In this document: one piece after another, positions 44,740 through 54,094 of the stretch
Layout: every line of letters starts with the position of its first letter
Position numbering within the stretch: the first letter of the stretch is position 1
Source of the DNA: Oscillospiraceae bacterium
GTDB taxonomy: Bacteria > Bacillota > Clostridia > Lachnospirales > Lachnospiraceae
DNA: 64,000 nt
Reading direction: 5' to 3'
Assembly: GCA_021771715.1 (NCBI GenBank)
Contig: JAETOO010000005.1
Location: 186,001-250,000, forward strand
Notes under the pieces: generated by a model
What the model was told of the DNA's origin: nothing
Databases searched by the model: none
The model's input: the letters and a program-made list of their open reading frames with translations, nothing else
Made by a program: the position numbers and the translations under genes

Positions 44740-45636
44740 ATGCCTAAAATAAGTTCAAGAAATTTCAGGGTTTTATGTGATTTTATGGATGTGTATCAGT
44801 TTATGGTTGAGGTATATGAAAAAGATTGGAGGAATGGTGTCCCTGCTCCATTTTTGGAGTATGCACTCTCTAGTGATTGGATGGATAAATCTTTGGTGCA
44901 TCGCTGGAAACTTTGGGAAGATGATGGACGTATCGTGGGTCTTGTCTTTTATGAAAATCCTGTAAATGATGTGTATTTCAGTCTGCGTCCAGGCTATGAA
45001 AAACTGGCAGAGGAAATGGTTGCGTATGCAGTTTCATTTATGCCACGTGTAGAGGGTCATCTCAGATTTGTAATTTTTGGCGGACAAAATGCTATTAAAG
45101 ACGCAGCAACGAAAATTGGTTTCCAACAATCCTTTGACTATGTAGAGAAAGTCTTCGACTTTGAACAATCACTTCATTATACGTTGCCGGATGGATTCCA
45201 TTTTGTGGAGTCTGAAAGGCTCTCTGTGGAAAAAATAGCGGAATGCTGTTGGAAAGGTTTTGACCATGAAAAAGAAGAAGGTTCTTGGAATGGCGATGCT
45301 GAGCATGGATATTATATGTTAATGGCACCGCACATGAAACCGGAGGATTCGATTGTCATTGAAAATGACGAGGGTGAGTACGTCTGTTATGCAGGTATGT
45401 GGTGGACGCCAGAAAATCACCTCGCTTATATGGAACCACTCTGTACGATTCCCAAATATCGAAAGAAAGGCTTGGCAGCAGCGGCACTTTCCGAGCATTA
45501 CCGTAGGCTTAAACCATTAGGAGCAACACATATGACCGGCGGTGATCATACATTTTATGAAAAGATAGGTTTCAAGCCTTTGATTCACTGGACTTTTTGG
45601 GAGCAAAAAACTGTTAAGGGAAATAGGATGAGCTGA
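44740..45636 (+). CDS. GNAT-family N-acetyltransferase
   Basis: The 298-residue protein has a C-terminal GNAT core with the acetyl-CoA loop region (CTIPKYRKKGLAAAALSEHYRRL) and the closing strand (GGDHTFYEKIGF). The N-terminal half may be a degenerate second GNAT fold. The substrate is unknown. The ATG at 44740 follows GAGGAGG. It is the first gene of the AT-rich island and differs in codon use from its neighbours. Confidence 0.85.
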   Translation: MPKISSRNFRVLCDFMDVYQFMVEVYEKDWRNGVPAPFLEYALSSDWMDKSLVHRWKLWEDDGRIVGLVFYENPVNDVYFSLRPGYEKLAEEMVAYAVSFMPRVEGHLRFVIFGGQNAIKDAATKIGFQQSFDYVEKVFDFEQSLHYTLPDGFHFVESERLSVEKIAECCWKGFDHEKEEGSWNGDAEHGYYMLMAPHMKPEDSIVIENDEGEYVCYAGMWWTPENHLAYMEPLCTIPKYRKKGLAAAALSEHYRRLKPLGATHMTGGDHTFYEKIGFKPLIHWTFWEQKTVKGNRMS

Positions 45637-45707
45637 CAAAGATGAGGGGCTTTCTTATCTTGCCCCTCTGTTTTTTACTTAATCTGTATAAAGTTTTAAC
45701 TTATCTG

Positions 45708-46484
45708 TTATATATTTTCTGTCAGCCAGTCCGAAATCTTTTTTCGTCCTTGTTCCCCAAAGTTAAGCTGCCTGTTTTCCAAATCATATATAAGCAACCC
45801 CTCTTCATTTCTTTTAAGCTCATATAATGTACTGCCAGATTTATCATATAAGGCAGTTGGTGCTGTCTGATACGGACAAATTGTGTTTACGGTTATTGTA
45901 TATGTAACATTTTCAACGGCTCTGGTTCTGATATGGGATTTTATCATTTCATATCTTTCCATATCATCATAGTCGGCAACATCATAAAACAGAATAATGT
46001 TTAAATCAGTATGAGCCTTATACAGTTCCCTGAAAAATTCCGGGAACCTAACTTCAAAGCATATTCTTATTCCAACCTTTAAGCCTTCTATGTCAAAAAC
46101 TCCATTGCTGTTTCCTGTATTGAAATTATCTTTATCCCATCCCCACAAGGCTCTTTTGTGATAAACCAACTTTTCTCTATCAGGTGTAAAAATAATGGCG
46201 CTGTTATAATATCTTTTATTTTCTTGTGTAATGGTTCCGACTATTATGTATATCGAATTATCAGTAGCCATTGTTTGCAATTGTTCGTACGCATGATTCA
46301 ATTCATCAAATTTGACTGAAGAGGAACTTTCAATATCATAAGGCGGATATCCAGTCAACGCACACTCCGGAAAGACTAACAGCCTAATCCCCTCTTTAGA
46401 TGCCTGTGTGATAGTTCTTCTGATTATTTCCATATTATGATTGACATTATTTGTGACAGCAAATTGATATGCGCCTATTTTCAT
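45708..46484 (-). CDS. Carbon-nitrogen hydrolase (nitrilase superfamily)
   Basis: The 258-residue amidase-type protein carries the Glu-Lys-Cys triad in LVFPECALTGYPPY (E), YHKRALWGWD (K) and RICFEVRFPEFF (C). It probably hydrolyses a small amide in the cytoplasm; the substrate is unknown. It lies in the AT-rich island, convergent with the GNAT gene. Confidence 0.88.
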   Translation of the reverse strand: MKIGAYQFAVTNNVNHNMEIIRRTITQASKEGIRLLVFPECALTGYPPYDIESSSSVKFDELNHAYEQLQTMATDNSIYIIVGTITQENKRYYNSAIIFTPDREKLVYHKRALWGWDKDNFNTGNSNGVFDIEGLKVGIRICFEVRFPEFFRELYKAHTDLNIILFYDVADYDDMERYEMIKSHIRTRAVENVTYTITVNTICPYQTAPTALYDKSGSTLYELKRNEEGLLIYDLENRQLNFGEQGRKKISDWLTENI

Positions 46485-46575
46485 TACATCACTACCTTTC
46501 ACGATATTATCCTATTGCCATTACATTTTAACAATTGACTATAATCCTCACAATATAGAAGAGCCTAGCGGGCAG

Positions 46576-46791
46576 ATTATATACACTTACACATTCATTG
46601 TTACCACAATGGAGGAACTGGCGCCATACCAAGTACTCCAATTTTACTGCGGTCGCAGCAAAATGGAAAATTTCATCAAAGAAGGGAAAAGCGGCTTTGA
46701 CTTTTCCGCCGTCAGCAGTTCCTCTATGACCGTCAATGCAACCGCCTGCAGATTCATGTGCTGGCGTGCAACTTATTCAACTGATTTGTGA
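46576..46791 (+). pseudogene. IS1380-family transposase fragment
   Basis: The translation TFIVTTMEELAPYQVLQFYC, then CGRSKMENFIKEGKSGFDF, matches the C-terminal catalytic region recalled for IS1380 transposases. After VNA the frame must shift (one A missing near 46739) to continue NRLQIHVLACNLFN. A TGA then stands where Trp is usual. No other part of the IS remains. Confidence 0.8.
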
Positions 46792-46812
46792 ATAATTCAG
46801 GTAAATGATACT

Positions 46813-47694
46813 CTATTGAAATAATAATGTTTTATTTTTTGTATCTAAAACCGCCTTTCTTCCAATAGGAAAAATTGCATGATTGGAACCATGACCAAAA
46901 TCATCACAATAAGCCACAGGAATACTATATTTTTTGCCGAACCTTTCCAGTACTTCAAACAACAGGGGCGAAATATCATCTGAATAGTGTCCAAACAATA
47001 AACCTGTTACTTGTTCCATTAACCGACTTTGTCCTATACAAGTTAAGAACATACTGACATCTTGAACGGATTGAAATTTATCCAACTCTTCAATAAACAA
47101 TATATAATTCCTGTCTGTTTGATAGGGAAAGAATCTGTTACCTAAAGCTAAAACAAAATTAAGCAAATATCCGCCGACAAGGATTCCTTCACAGCATCCC
47201 TCTGTTATAGTATACCAATTACTATTGCTAATATAATCTGTTACAGTTCCATCAACCAAATGCGAAACAAATTGTTTTCTGTCGTATTCGCTGATATTAT
47301 CAAATAATCCCGGAGTCTGCCCGTAGTATGTTGTTATGCCGGTATTAGCGTATATTGCATTAAGGATAGATGTTCCATCACTATAACTCAAAAAAAGCTT
47401 CGGAGTTTCTTTTATTTTGTTATAATCTATATATGGAATTAAGTCTACGCTCCCATATCCCCCGCCAAAGAATACCATCCTTACGGTTTCGTCATATATC
47501 ATTTCGTTCAAATCATCAACACGTTCTTCTATACTTGCAGTAAATTTATAAGTATTTTTGTAAATATTCTTGCCGAATTTGACTTGAAATCCCAATCTTT
47601 CAATACCTTTCGCATATTTTTCATAATCATTTTGATTAGCTACCCAACTTGGTGATATAATTCCAATGACATCTCCACATTTTAGCAAATTCAT
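46813..47694 (-). CDS. S66-family LD-carboxypeptidase / MccF-like serine peptidase
   Basis: The 293-residue protein has the S66 features: catalytic Ser in LFLSYSDGTSILNA, Glu in ILFIEELDKF and His in GHGSNHAIFPIG. Members trim L,D bonds in murein peptides or hydrolyse microcin-C-like nucleotide-peptides (self-immunity). No microcin biosynthesis genes are visible. The ATG at 47694 follows AAAGGGG. It belongs to the AT-rich island. Confidence 0.88.
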   Translation of the reverse strand: MNLLKCGDVIGIISPSWVANQNDYEKYAKGIERLGFQVKFGKNIYKNTYKFTASIEERVDDLNEMIYDETVRMVFFGGGYGSVDLIPYIDYNKIKETPKLFLSYSDGTSILNAIYANTGITTYYGQTPGLFDNISEYDRKQFVSHLVDGTVTDYISNSNWYTITEGCCEGILVGGYLLNFVLALGNRFFPYQTDRNYILFIEELDKFQSVQDVSMFLTCIGQSRLMEQVTGLLFGHYSDDISPLLFEVLERFGKKYSIPVAYCDDFGHGSNHAIFPIGRKAVLDTKNKTLLFQ

Positions 47695-48008
47695 AATTTT
47701 CCCCTTTCGCAACATGCTCGGCTACAGTACATAAAAAGGATTTATCTATTGATATAATCAACTAAACAATTTACCTATCTATCGTTCCAACGATTTTTCT
47801 TCTCTGTATTTCTGCCCTTTCAAGTCATTCTGCTTCCCATATAAATTATTGCGCTCTCTGCGTAACTCTCGATGGCAGTTTACAGATGTGGGTTGATGCA
47901 GAAGATAGTCTTGAACTGTAGTAATTTAATCCCCCCGAAACCGGGGGGATTAAATCATTCCAAGACCTTTGTAGTTTGTTCTTCCAAAATGCTTTTGTAC
48001 TATACAGC
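47695..48008. other. AT-rich gap with a strong palindrome
   Basis: No gene was found in these 314 bp. Near its right side lies a perfect 13-bp inverted repeat (47924-47936 ATTTAATCCCCCC and 47943-47955 GGGGGGATTAAAT) with a 6-nt loop, 54 bp beyond the flavin reductase stop. It could act as that operon's terminator. Confidence 0.6.
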
Positions 48009-48605
48009 TTATTCTTTGGTATTAGCCATATTCTTCATAGGTTCTCCCCATTTTCCAAGATATCTTCCATCAACAGAAGAATATGTTTCTTCGCCCGGAG
48101 ATAATACCGGAGCAGCCTGCATCAATCTCTCCGTAAAGGGAACTGTTGTATTCATCAGTCGTTCATCCTGAGTTACATTACGGATTAAACAGAGAAATAT
48201 ATCTGATCCATCTCCCATAGGAATTGATTTCTTCACTTCCAGTTCAAAAGTAACAGGGCTTTCTGCAATAGTCGGCACGTCCAGCACTTGTCCCCGTTCT
48301 ACCGTAGGCAGGTACTTCATTTTATCAGGTGTGGTTCTGCCGCAGGTACAACCATAATAATCTGCCAGGGGCAGTAGCTTTTCGGATACGAGATTAGCAG
48401 AGAATACACCGTTTTTGCGTATCAAATCCTTGGTCTGCTTTTCCTCACCGATACATGCCATTACCCCGAGCCCCTCTGAGGAATGACAATATCCAAACCA
48501 ACAGAAAAGACCAAAATGGGGCTGCCCGTCTTCCTGTTTTGTGCCATAGAGAAATAACGCCTGCGGACAGAAATCATTATAGATCTTAGTTTTTACCTTT
48601 GCCAT
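48009..48605 (-). CDS. Flavin reductase-like FMN-binding protein
   Basis: The 198-residue protein begins MAKVKTKIYNDFCPQALFLYG and shows the FMN-binding split-barrel character of flavin reductases (GVMACIGEEKQTKDLIRKNGVFSANLV). A Cys-rich CTCGRTT motif is notable. It likely handles NAD(P)H-dependent flavin or quinone chemistry. Its start overlaps the end of the marR gene by about 20 bp, so the two form an operon. Confidence 0.82.
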   Translation of the reverse strand: MAKVKTKIYNDFCPQALFLYGTKQEDGQPHFGLFCWFGYCHSSEGLGVMACIGEEKQTKDLIRKNGVFSANLVSEKLLPLADYYGCTCGRTTPDKMKYLPTVERGQVLDVPTIAESPVTFELEVKKSIPMGDGSDIFLCLIRNVTQDERLMNTTVPFTERLMQAAPVLSPGEETYSSVDGRYLGKWGEPMKNMANTKE

Positions 48606-49065
48606 CGTATACATCCTTTCCTTTTTTTAATGCTTGTTCCGCCCGCTCCAGGTTGGAAACGATACGGTCAAGATACTGTTCTAATTCCTTGATTTCCGCC
48701 TTTTCAAAATCCACAAAAAATAAGCTGTTCATTTGCTGGGAGACTTGGTCATAGCGTTTCTCCAGTGCACGCGCTTTGGGCGTCAGGCTAATCAAGCTTT
48801 GACGCCGATCAGAAGATGAAGCTTCTCGACGGATCAGTCCATTTTCCTCCATTCTGCAAAGCATTACGGTAAGTGTATTTTTTGCCAATCCAGTCTTTTG
48901 TGCAAGTTCCACGATAGGAATGCCTTCACTTTTCCATAACACATAAAGAATATGCCCTTGTGCTCCATTGAATTCTTCTACGCCACACGTCTGTAAAAGA
49001 CGGTCAAAAACTCTCCCCTGAACCTGTCTAATATGGGAAATCAAAAAACCTGTTCGTGTCTCCAA
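48586..49065 (-). CDS. MarR-family transcriptional regulator
   Basis: The 159-residue winged-helix protein has its recognition region in GIPIVELAQKTGLAKNTLTVMLCRMEENGLIRRE and the wing in SSDRRQSLISLTPKA. Dimerisation helices lie at both ends. It is coupled to a flavin reductase, the usual setting for redox or xenobiotic-responsive MarR repressors. Confidence 0.92.
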   Translation of the reverse strand: METRTGFLISHIRQVQGRVFDRLLQTCGVEEFNGAQGHILYVLWKSEGIPIVELAQKTGLAKNTLTVMLCRMEENGLIRREASSSDRRQSLISLTPKARALEKRYDQVSQQMNSLFFVDFEKAEIKELEQYLDRIVSNLERAEQALKKGKDVYDGKGKN

Positions 49066-49164
49066 TTCTTATCAAACCTTCCTTGCTCGCCGCTTCGCAA
49101 GGATAGAAGCGGCAGTTTTGCTGTACAGCATAAAAAAGGACGTCTCCTTTTCACAGTATTAATG

Positions 49165-49191
49165 GTACTATATAGAACTTGTTTTTGTCAA
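49165..49191 (-). promoter_or_regulatory. Putative MarR operator and -35 box
   Basis: A near-palindrome GTACTATATAGAAC (49165-49178) lies beside TTGACA (49186-49191, minus strand), about 100 bp upstream of the marR start. Its position fits autoregulation. Confidence 0.45.
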
Positions 49192-49525
49192 GATGCAAAT
49201 TTAAATAAAGAGTAATTCTTATACCGCCCACTCTCTACACATATATGAACTCATTCAACATTAATTGTTTCCAACTCCATCAGGGTATTTTAATATCAAA
49301 TATACTAAATTCTTTAATATTTAACATATGGTAAAGACCGAAGACTTATCTCGCCCCTCGGTCTTTGTTCTTGATCGTCCTTTGCTGTTGGTACTCTGTT
49401 GTTATTTTTGGATTCTTCAACTGTTCAAGCACACTTTTCTTATTTTGCTCTTGGTTGTCTGTTCCGTAAGTTTTTTCACATTCAGCAACCTGTTCCCTAT
49501 AAATTGCATAGGCGCTTTGGGATTG
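49192..49525. other. AT-rich stretch with a possible gene remnant
   Basis: No intact gene was found. On the minus strand 49346-49513 is open and reads AYAIYREQVAECEKTYG, then a Gln/Lys-rich end and TAA. This could be the tail of a mobilisation protein, but I cannot confirm the family. Confidence 0.3.
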
Positions 49526-50047
49526 GTGAACGGACAGGATGGATCATATTTCAAGAATCAAATAGATTATTTTAGCGACAGATACAGAGTGATCGCTTTA
49601 GATACAAGAGGTCATGGTAAATCGCCAAGAGGTATAAAGCCTTTTACTATTGAGCAGTTTTCCTGTGATTTGGACGAATTTATGAAAGGTCTTGAAATTT
49701 CAGATGCAATTATTTTAGGATTTTCAGACGGAGCTAATAATAGCGTGGATACAAAATAGCAAGACGGTTTGCTTCAAAATCTCATGAAGCAAAAAAAGAA
49801 TGCCGAAATGCTTGGGTTAATGGTCAATGACCCGAACATCGAGAGAAATGAATTGTCAAAAATAACAGTCCCTACGCTCGTGATTTGTGGCAAAAATGAT
49901 ATAATTCGGGAATCCCATACAAAAGAGATTGCAAAAAATATACCGAATGCGAAATTATAGATTGTTAAAGGGAATCCCTTTATTGCAAATAAAAGATACA
50001 TTACATTCAACAAAGAAGTTGAAGACTTTTTACAAACAGTGCAGTAA
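49526..50047 (+). pseudogene. Alpha/beta hydrolase pseudogene
   Basis: Pieces of an alpha/beta hydrolase are in order: NGQDGSYFKNQIDYFSD, VIALDTRGHGKSPRG, ILGFSDGANN (nucleophile elbow region), VPTLVICGKNDIIRE (Asp strand) and NKEVEDFLQTV. The start is missing. TAG stops interrupt it at about 49757 and 49958, and roughly 100 residues after the nucleophile are deleted. Confidence 0.85.
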
Positions 50048-50123
50048 ATTTGTGTCTATCGAGGAAATAGCAAAGTCAGCCGGGATTGGTGTGGTATCTT
50101 TAACTTTGGGAAACTCCACATTC

Positions 50124-50237
50124 CTATTTAGAAATCGTCTTATCGCTGATTGACAGTACATCGGCAAGCTGTTTTTGGGTCATGCTCTGCGCTTTTCTTG
50201 TTTCGGCAATGAATTTGCCAATCTTGATTTGATCCAT
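50124..50237 (-). pseudogene. XRE-family regulator fragment with amber stop
   Basis: After AGGAGG the ATG at 50237 opens MDQIKIGKFIAETRKAQSMT and QKQLADVLSISDKTISK, a clear Cro/CI-type helix-turn-helix. The next codon, normally Trp (K-W-E), is TAG. A second stop follows and no C-terminal part is found. Confidence 0.85.
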
Positions 50238-50398
50238 CCGCGTCCTCCTTTCTGCCAATATTGTACATGATGAATGATTCGATAAACACACACGGAGTGT
50301 AGAGTTTCGTTTATCTACGGAACGTAGAGTAGTGAAAATTCCGATTTAGCAGAGTATCAAATAATTAATATTTTTTTCAAGTGCATCACCTCTGCAAA

Positions 50399-50437
50399 TT
50401 TATCTGTCAAGCGCAAACAGCTCCGGATCGGCAAGAT
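50399..50437. repeat. Right 39-bp direct repeat of the island
   Basis: It partners 44622-44660 and forms the 3' end and stop codon of the intact yihY gene. Confidence 0.85.
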
Positions 50438-51236
50438 AATGGTTGATTTCCGCGCCGAGGAACAGGAGGTACATGCAGAAATACAGCCACAGCATCACGA
50501 CCACGAGCGTCGTCAGGCTGCCGTAGATCGCGGACATGTTGACTGCAAAGTCCAGATAGATCGAGAACGCGTAGGAAAAGACCGCCCAGGAGACGGAGGA
50601 GAACACTGCCCCGGGGAGCTGCCGGAAAAACGGCTGTCTGCGGCTTGGCAGGTACGCGTACAGGACGGTAAACAGCAGCACGAGGAGCAAAAGCGCGATC
50701 CCTGTCGGCAGGATGACCAGCGCGTCCTGATAGCCAACGAGAAGCGGAATCTTCCGCACCAGGAAGGTGGAGATCCCGTAGCCGAACACGAGGATGCCCA
50801 GGCTGACGACGAGCGCGAGGATCAGCACGACCGTGTAGCAGGCGCAGCGCAGCCGGGTAATCACATAATTTCCCGGTTTCTCGATCTGATAGATGGAATT
50901 TAATCCGTCCGAGAGTCCGAGGATCCCCTTTCCCGCCGTCCAGATCGCGACCAGAATCGTCCAGGGCACGACAGCCGTGGACTGCTCGAAGATATCGTTC
51001 ACGATCGGCCGCACCTCGGAGGCGACGGTGAACGGAGTCAGCTCCTCGATCGTGAAGACGATCTGGTCCGGGGTAATCGGTGTGTAGCGCAGCAGGGTGA
51101 GCATCAGCATCAGCAGAGGGAACACGCTCATGATGATGAAAAATGCCGCCTCCGCCGCATGTGCGCGCACGCGGTCTCTGCCGGTCTTCCGGACGAACCG
51201 GAAGATCAGGATGATGATTTTAGAAGTCCTCGACAT
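50400..51236 (-). CDS. YihY/BrkB-family inner membrane protein
   Basis: The 278-residue protein has about six membrane helices and the family landmarks AAFFIIMSVFPLLMLML, WTAGKGILGLSDGLN and AEINHYLADPEL. The family was once annotated as RNase BN; its true function is unsettled. The ATG at 51236 overlaps the end of spoIID. Its last 12 codons are duplicated at the far end of the AT-rich island. Confidence 0.9.
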   Translation of the reverse strand: MSRTSKIIILIFRFVRKTGRDRVRAHAAEAAFFIIMSVFPLLMLMLTLLRYTPITPDQIVFTIEELTPFTVASEVRPIVNDIFEQSTAVVPWTILVAIWTAGKGILGLSDGLNSIYQIEKPGNYVITRLRCACYTVVLILALVVSLGILVFGYGISTFLVRKIPLLVGYQDALVILPTGIALLLLVLLFTVLYAYLPSRRQPFFRQLPGAVFSSVSWAVFSYAFSIYLDFAVNMSAIYGSLTTLVVVMLWLYFCMYLLFLGAEINHYLADPELFALDR

Positions 51237-52860
51237 GTGATAACTCACTTTCTCCGAAATAATAGTTCAGTATCTCCCGGTAGTCTGCGCCGTCCGCCGC
51301 CATCTGCGCCGCCCCGCACTGGCTCATGCCCTTCCCGTGCCCATAGCCGCCGCCGAGAAGCCGGATGAGTTCGTCGTCTGCACTGTCTGAAAGCCAGGCA
51401 GAGGGATCCGTTTCCTTGTGTGGAATGTCGGCCGGGGAGGTCATCATTTCATCCTGGGCGGCATCGTCGGGAGACACGATCGCTTCATTCTGGCCGGCAG
51501 TGTCAGAAAACACGCCATTCGTTTCGTTCTGGGCAGTGGTGTCAGGAGACATATGTTGGCCACTTTGCGAGCCAGATGTCGGCTCTGTGCGCAGAACGAA
51601 CCAGGCGCTTGGCAGCATGGACAGGGAGGCGCTTTGACCGTTGTGCAGCGTCAGACCGCTGTCAGTCGGCGCCAGCGCGCGCCGGATCTGATACTCTCCC
51701 TCGATCGCCAGGGACGCTCCGCCACCGCTTGCGGTCAGCTCCTGTGCCTGGCCGTTTGGCAGCCGTTTCGTGACCTGCAGCCGTTCGACGGAATCGCCCG
51801 GATAACCGAACTCCGCCTGCAGATGCGCGAGCAGTGCATCCTTGGAAAGCACTGCCTCCCAGCGGATCCACGGGGATCCGTACTCCGCATCCGCGCGGGG
51901 CTCCTCTTCCAGGTAGGAGCGGAATGCCGCTTCGTCTGCCAGATCCTCCCGCCCGCAGGTGCCGCAGGAGGTCGAGTAGTACAGAACCTCGTCCAGGGGA
52001 AGAATCTCGCCTGCCGTGGCTGTGACAGCACGGGCGGACGCCTCGGAAGCCTTTTGATTATTATATACTTGAAATGCAACGCTGTCATCTAAATCTGCGC
52101 GATTATCCGAATTTTTTTCCCGCCGGATGCAGTTGGCGGCGTAGGTCCTGGCGCATACGGCCTGCGCCAGCTGTGCCTCCTGCGGGTAATCGGACGGCAT
52201 CTCGGAGGCCACCACACTGCAGAGGTAGGCTTCGAGCGGGAGCAGGTTGACCAGAGCGATCCCGTCCGGCTCCCGGTACAAGAGCAGCTGTCCGTCGTAC
52301 TCAGGAGCCTTCTGCGCCCGCGAAAGCTCCGGCAGCACGAGTAGATCGTCTCCGTCCGGTGTTATGACGCAGGCTTCGCCCTCGGAGAGCTCCTCGGCAG
52401 AAATCTGGAAAGTTCCTTCAGTGCAATACTGCAGCCTGCAGGCAGAGGTCTCGGAGCGCGCTCTGCAGAAGTCCGCCGTTTCCTCGCAGCAGTCTGCGGT
52501 GGTAAATGCGACCGTAAAGGCACTCTTCGATGTGACGGTGAGGGACGAATGGCTGCTGGCCTCATAGTTGTCGCCGAGAATCCGGACGCGGATCATTGCG
52601 GCACCATCGGAAGCTGTCTGCGCTTCTGCCCGATCTCTTGCAGCCGTATCTGTCTGCGCTTCTGTTTGCGCTTCTGTTTGCGCGCCGCTCATGGTTTCCT
52701 CGGCCTGTCTCAGATAGCGCCAGAGGAGCCAGAAGATCAGGAGCGTCATGGCAAACACAAGCGCGGCGGCTGCGCCGCAGGTCAGCCGCTGCTTGAACCG
52801 CAGGCGTTTGTTCGAGACGTCCTCCTCTGATCGAATTTCGTTCGATTGGATGTGCTGCAT
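51220..52860 (-). CDS. spoIID: Stage II sporulation protein D-like lytic transglycosylase
   Basis: The 546-residue protein has an N-terminal membrane anchor (about 32-50) and a SpoIID/LytB domain with the conserved Glu region LCSVVASEMPSDYPQEAQLAQAVCARTYA. The C-terminal GGGYGHGKGMSQCGAAQMA motif is intact. The enzyme cleaves denuded glycan strands during engulfment. Two low-complexity segments are unusual: AQTEAQTEAQTD after the anchor, and a 12-13-residue repeat (TAQNETNGVFSD; 36-39-nt period at 51448-51560) before the last motif. Confidence 0.9.
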   Translation of the reverse strand: MQHIQSNEIRSEEDVSNKRLRFKQRLTCGAAAALVFAMTLLIFWLLWRYLRQAEETMSGAQTEAQTEAQTDTAARDRAEAQTASDGAAMIRVRILGDNYEASSHSSLTVTSKSAFTVAFTTADCCEETADFCRARSETSACRLQYCTEGTFQISAEELSEGEACVITPDGDDLLVLPELSRAQKAPEYDGQLLLYREPDGIALVNLLPLEAYLCSVVASEMPSDYPQEAQLAQAVCARTYAANCIRREKNSDNRADLDDSVAFQVYNNQKASEASARAVTATAGEILPLDEVLYYSTSCGTCGREDLADEAAFRSYLEEEPRADAEYGSPWIRWEAVLSKDALLAHLQAEFGYPGDSVERLQVTKRLPNGQAQELTASGGGASLAIEGEYQIRRALAPTDSGLTLHNGQSASLSMLPSAWFVLRTEPTSGSQSGQHMSPDTTAQNETNGVFSDTAGQNEAIVSPDDAAQDEMMTSPADIPHKETDPSAWLSDSADDELIRLLGGGYGHGKGMSQCGAAQMAADGADYREILNYYFGESELSHVEDF

Positions 52861-52942
52861 GTCGATCCCCCTTGTCCATCTGATGGGTTTTCTGCTTCTC
52901 CTTTCTTATTATATTTCGGATGGGCGGGATTCATTAAGGAAA

Positions 52943-53383
52943 TTACAGATCGAGCCATTGAATAAATGCTGTTTTATCCGTACTGTTATATCCTGCATTT
53001 TTATAGAACTCTAACGTCTTTTGTTCTTTGGAACCTGTCAGCAGCATCAGCTTGTAGCAATGATTCTGTTCCGCTATGGTTTTTGCATAGTTTAAGCATT
53101 CCGTGGCATAGCCATGCCGCCTGTAGTCTGCATGGGTGACAACGTTTTCTACAAAAGCATACGGACGCACATTTCTGGTTAAATTGGGAATAATTACACA
53201 GACACACGAAGAAACAATCGTTCCGTCGATTACATTCACAATAAGATGATGATTTTGATCTTCTATAATTTGATTCCATGTGACAGACAAGTGTTCGGAT
53301 TGTTCCGGAACAGACGTTTCATGAAGATGTAAATACAAATTCAGCACTTCCGCTAATTCTTCTTTTTTCACTTCGCGGACCAT
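52943..53383 (-). CDS. GNAT-family N-acetyltransferase
   Basis: The 146-residue protein has the GNAT motif A (VENVVTHADYRRHGYATECLNYA) and the closing EFYKNAGYN strand. The substrate is unknown. GGGAGG precedes the ATG at 53383. The gene is AT-rich compared with spoIID next door, which suggests later acquisition. Confidence 0.88.
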   Translation of the reverse strand: MVREVKKEELAEVLNLYLHLHETSVPEQSEHLSVTWNQIIEDQNHHLIVNVIDGTIVSSCVCVIIPNLTRNVRPYAFVENVVTHADYRRHGYATECLNYAKTIAEQNHCYKLMLLTGSKEQKTLEFYKNAGYNSTDKTAFIQWLDL

Positions 53384-53797
53384 TTCTGGTCACCTCCCGC
53401 TTTCACAAATTTATTTGTTTTCATCATTCCCATTTATTTTGGCAAACCAGCAGATAGATGTCAATCGGAGATTCCATTTTTTCTTGATTCCTGCATATAC
53501 TATTGATGAACTATGTAACATCCGGGTATTTGGGTAAGCGGGAACCTTTTTCACTTGAAACTGTTGACATCTCTACGGATTTTGTTATATGGTATTCAGT
53601 GATCGTACTGGAGAAACTTGTGAAGCCTCCAGTCCGGAAGGCTCCTGCGGGAGCCTTTCGTTATTTAACCGGGGGATGAAGCATTGTAATGTGCTGCTGT
53701 GGATCATGATTCAGGTACTTATAATCGGGAAGCCTACAGATTAACAGCAAAAAGGAGAGACTCTTAGCCTATTCAAAAACTAAGAGCCTCCTCCTTT
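53384..53797. other. AT-rich intergenic stretch with hairpin
   Basis: No gene was found in these 414 bp. A perfect hairpin AAGGCTCC-TGCG-GGAGCCTT (53638-53657) followed by TCGTTATTT could be a terminator on the plus strand, but no plus-strand gene precedes it. Confidence 0.5.
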
Positions 53798-54094
53798 TCA
53801 CTTAAATTCAGCATGATTTCTTTTCAAAAACGCGATATCATTTCCATATTCATAAGCAAGTTCAGAATCATTTTCAAAGAAGCGTTTATACTCATCCGAT
53901 GTAATTTTTGCAGACTTTTTTCTTTCATAAACAGCAAGATTCCATGAATGCTTACATTTTGCGCATCTGTATATGAGCCATACATCAACACGGCTCCCGT
54001 TGGCATTCACTCTGAATTTACCTGTATTTATGAATACTTGCTTTTTCCCGCACCCTCCGCAGCGATGATATACTTTTATGGTATCTATTTGCAT
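53798..54094 (-). CDS. DUF1062-like zinc-ribbon protein, short
   Basis: The 98-residue protein has two CxxC pairs (RCGGCGKK and RCAKCKHSW) and the DUF1062 wording FINTGKFRVNANGSRVDVWLIYRC. Usual family members are longer, from memory, so the C-terminal part is probably lost. It starts within the end of the preceding helix-turn-helix gene (10-bp overlap), indicating co-expression. Confidence 0.75.
   Translation of the reverse strand: MQIDTIKVYHRCGGCGKKQVFINTGKFRVNANGSRVDVWLIYRCAKCKHSWNLAVYERKKSAKITSDEYKRFFENDSELAYEYGNDIAFLKRNHAEFK

Larger units (their letters stand above)
44661..50398. mobile_element. AT-rich, decayed genomic island inserted at the 3' end of yihY
   Basis: This 5.7-kb segment is bounded by the two 39-bp direct repeats and is visibly richer in A/T than the flanking housekeeping genes. 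It carries five intact genes plus several broken ones (IS1380 transposase, alpha/beta hydrolase, XRE regulator). No integrase remains inside it. Removing it would place yihY directly before the pheST promoter, which is probably the ancestral order. Confidence 0.75.
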
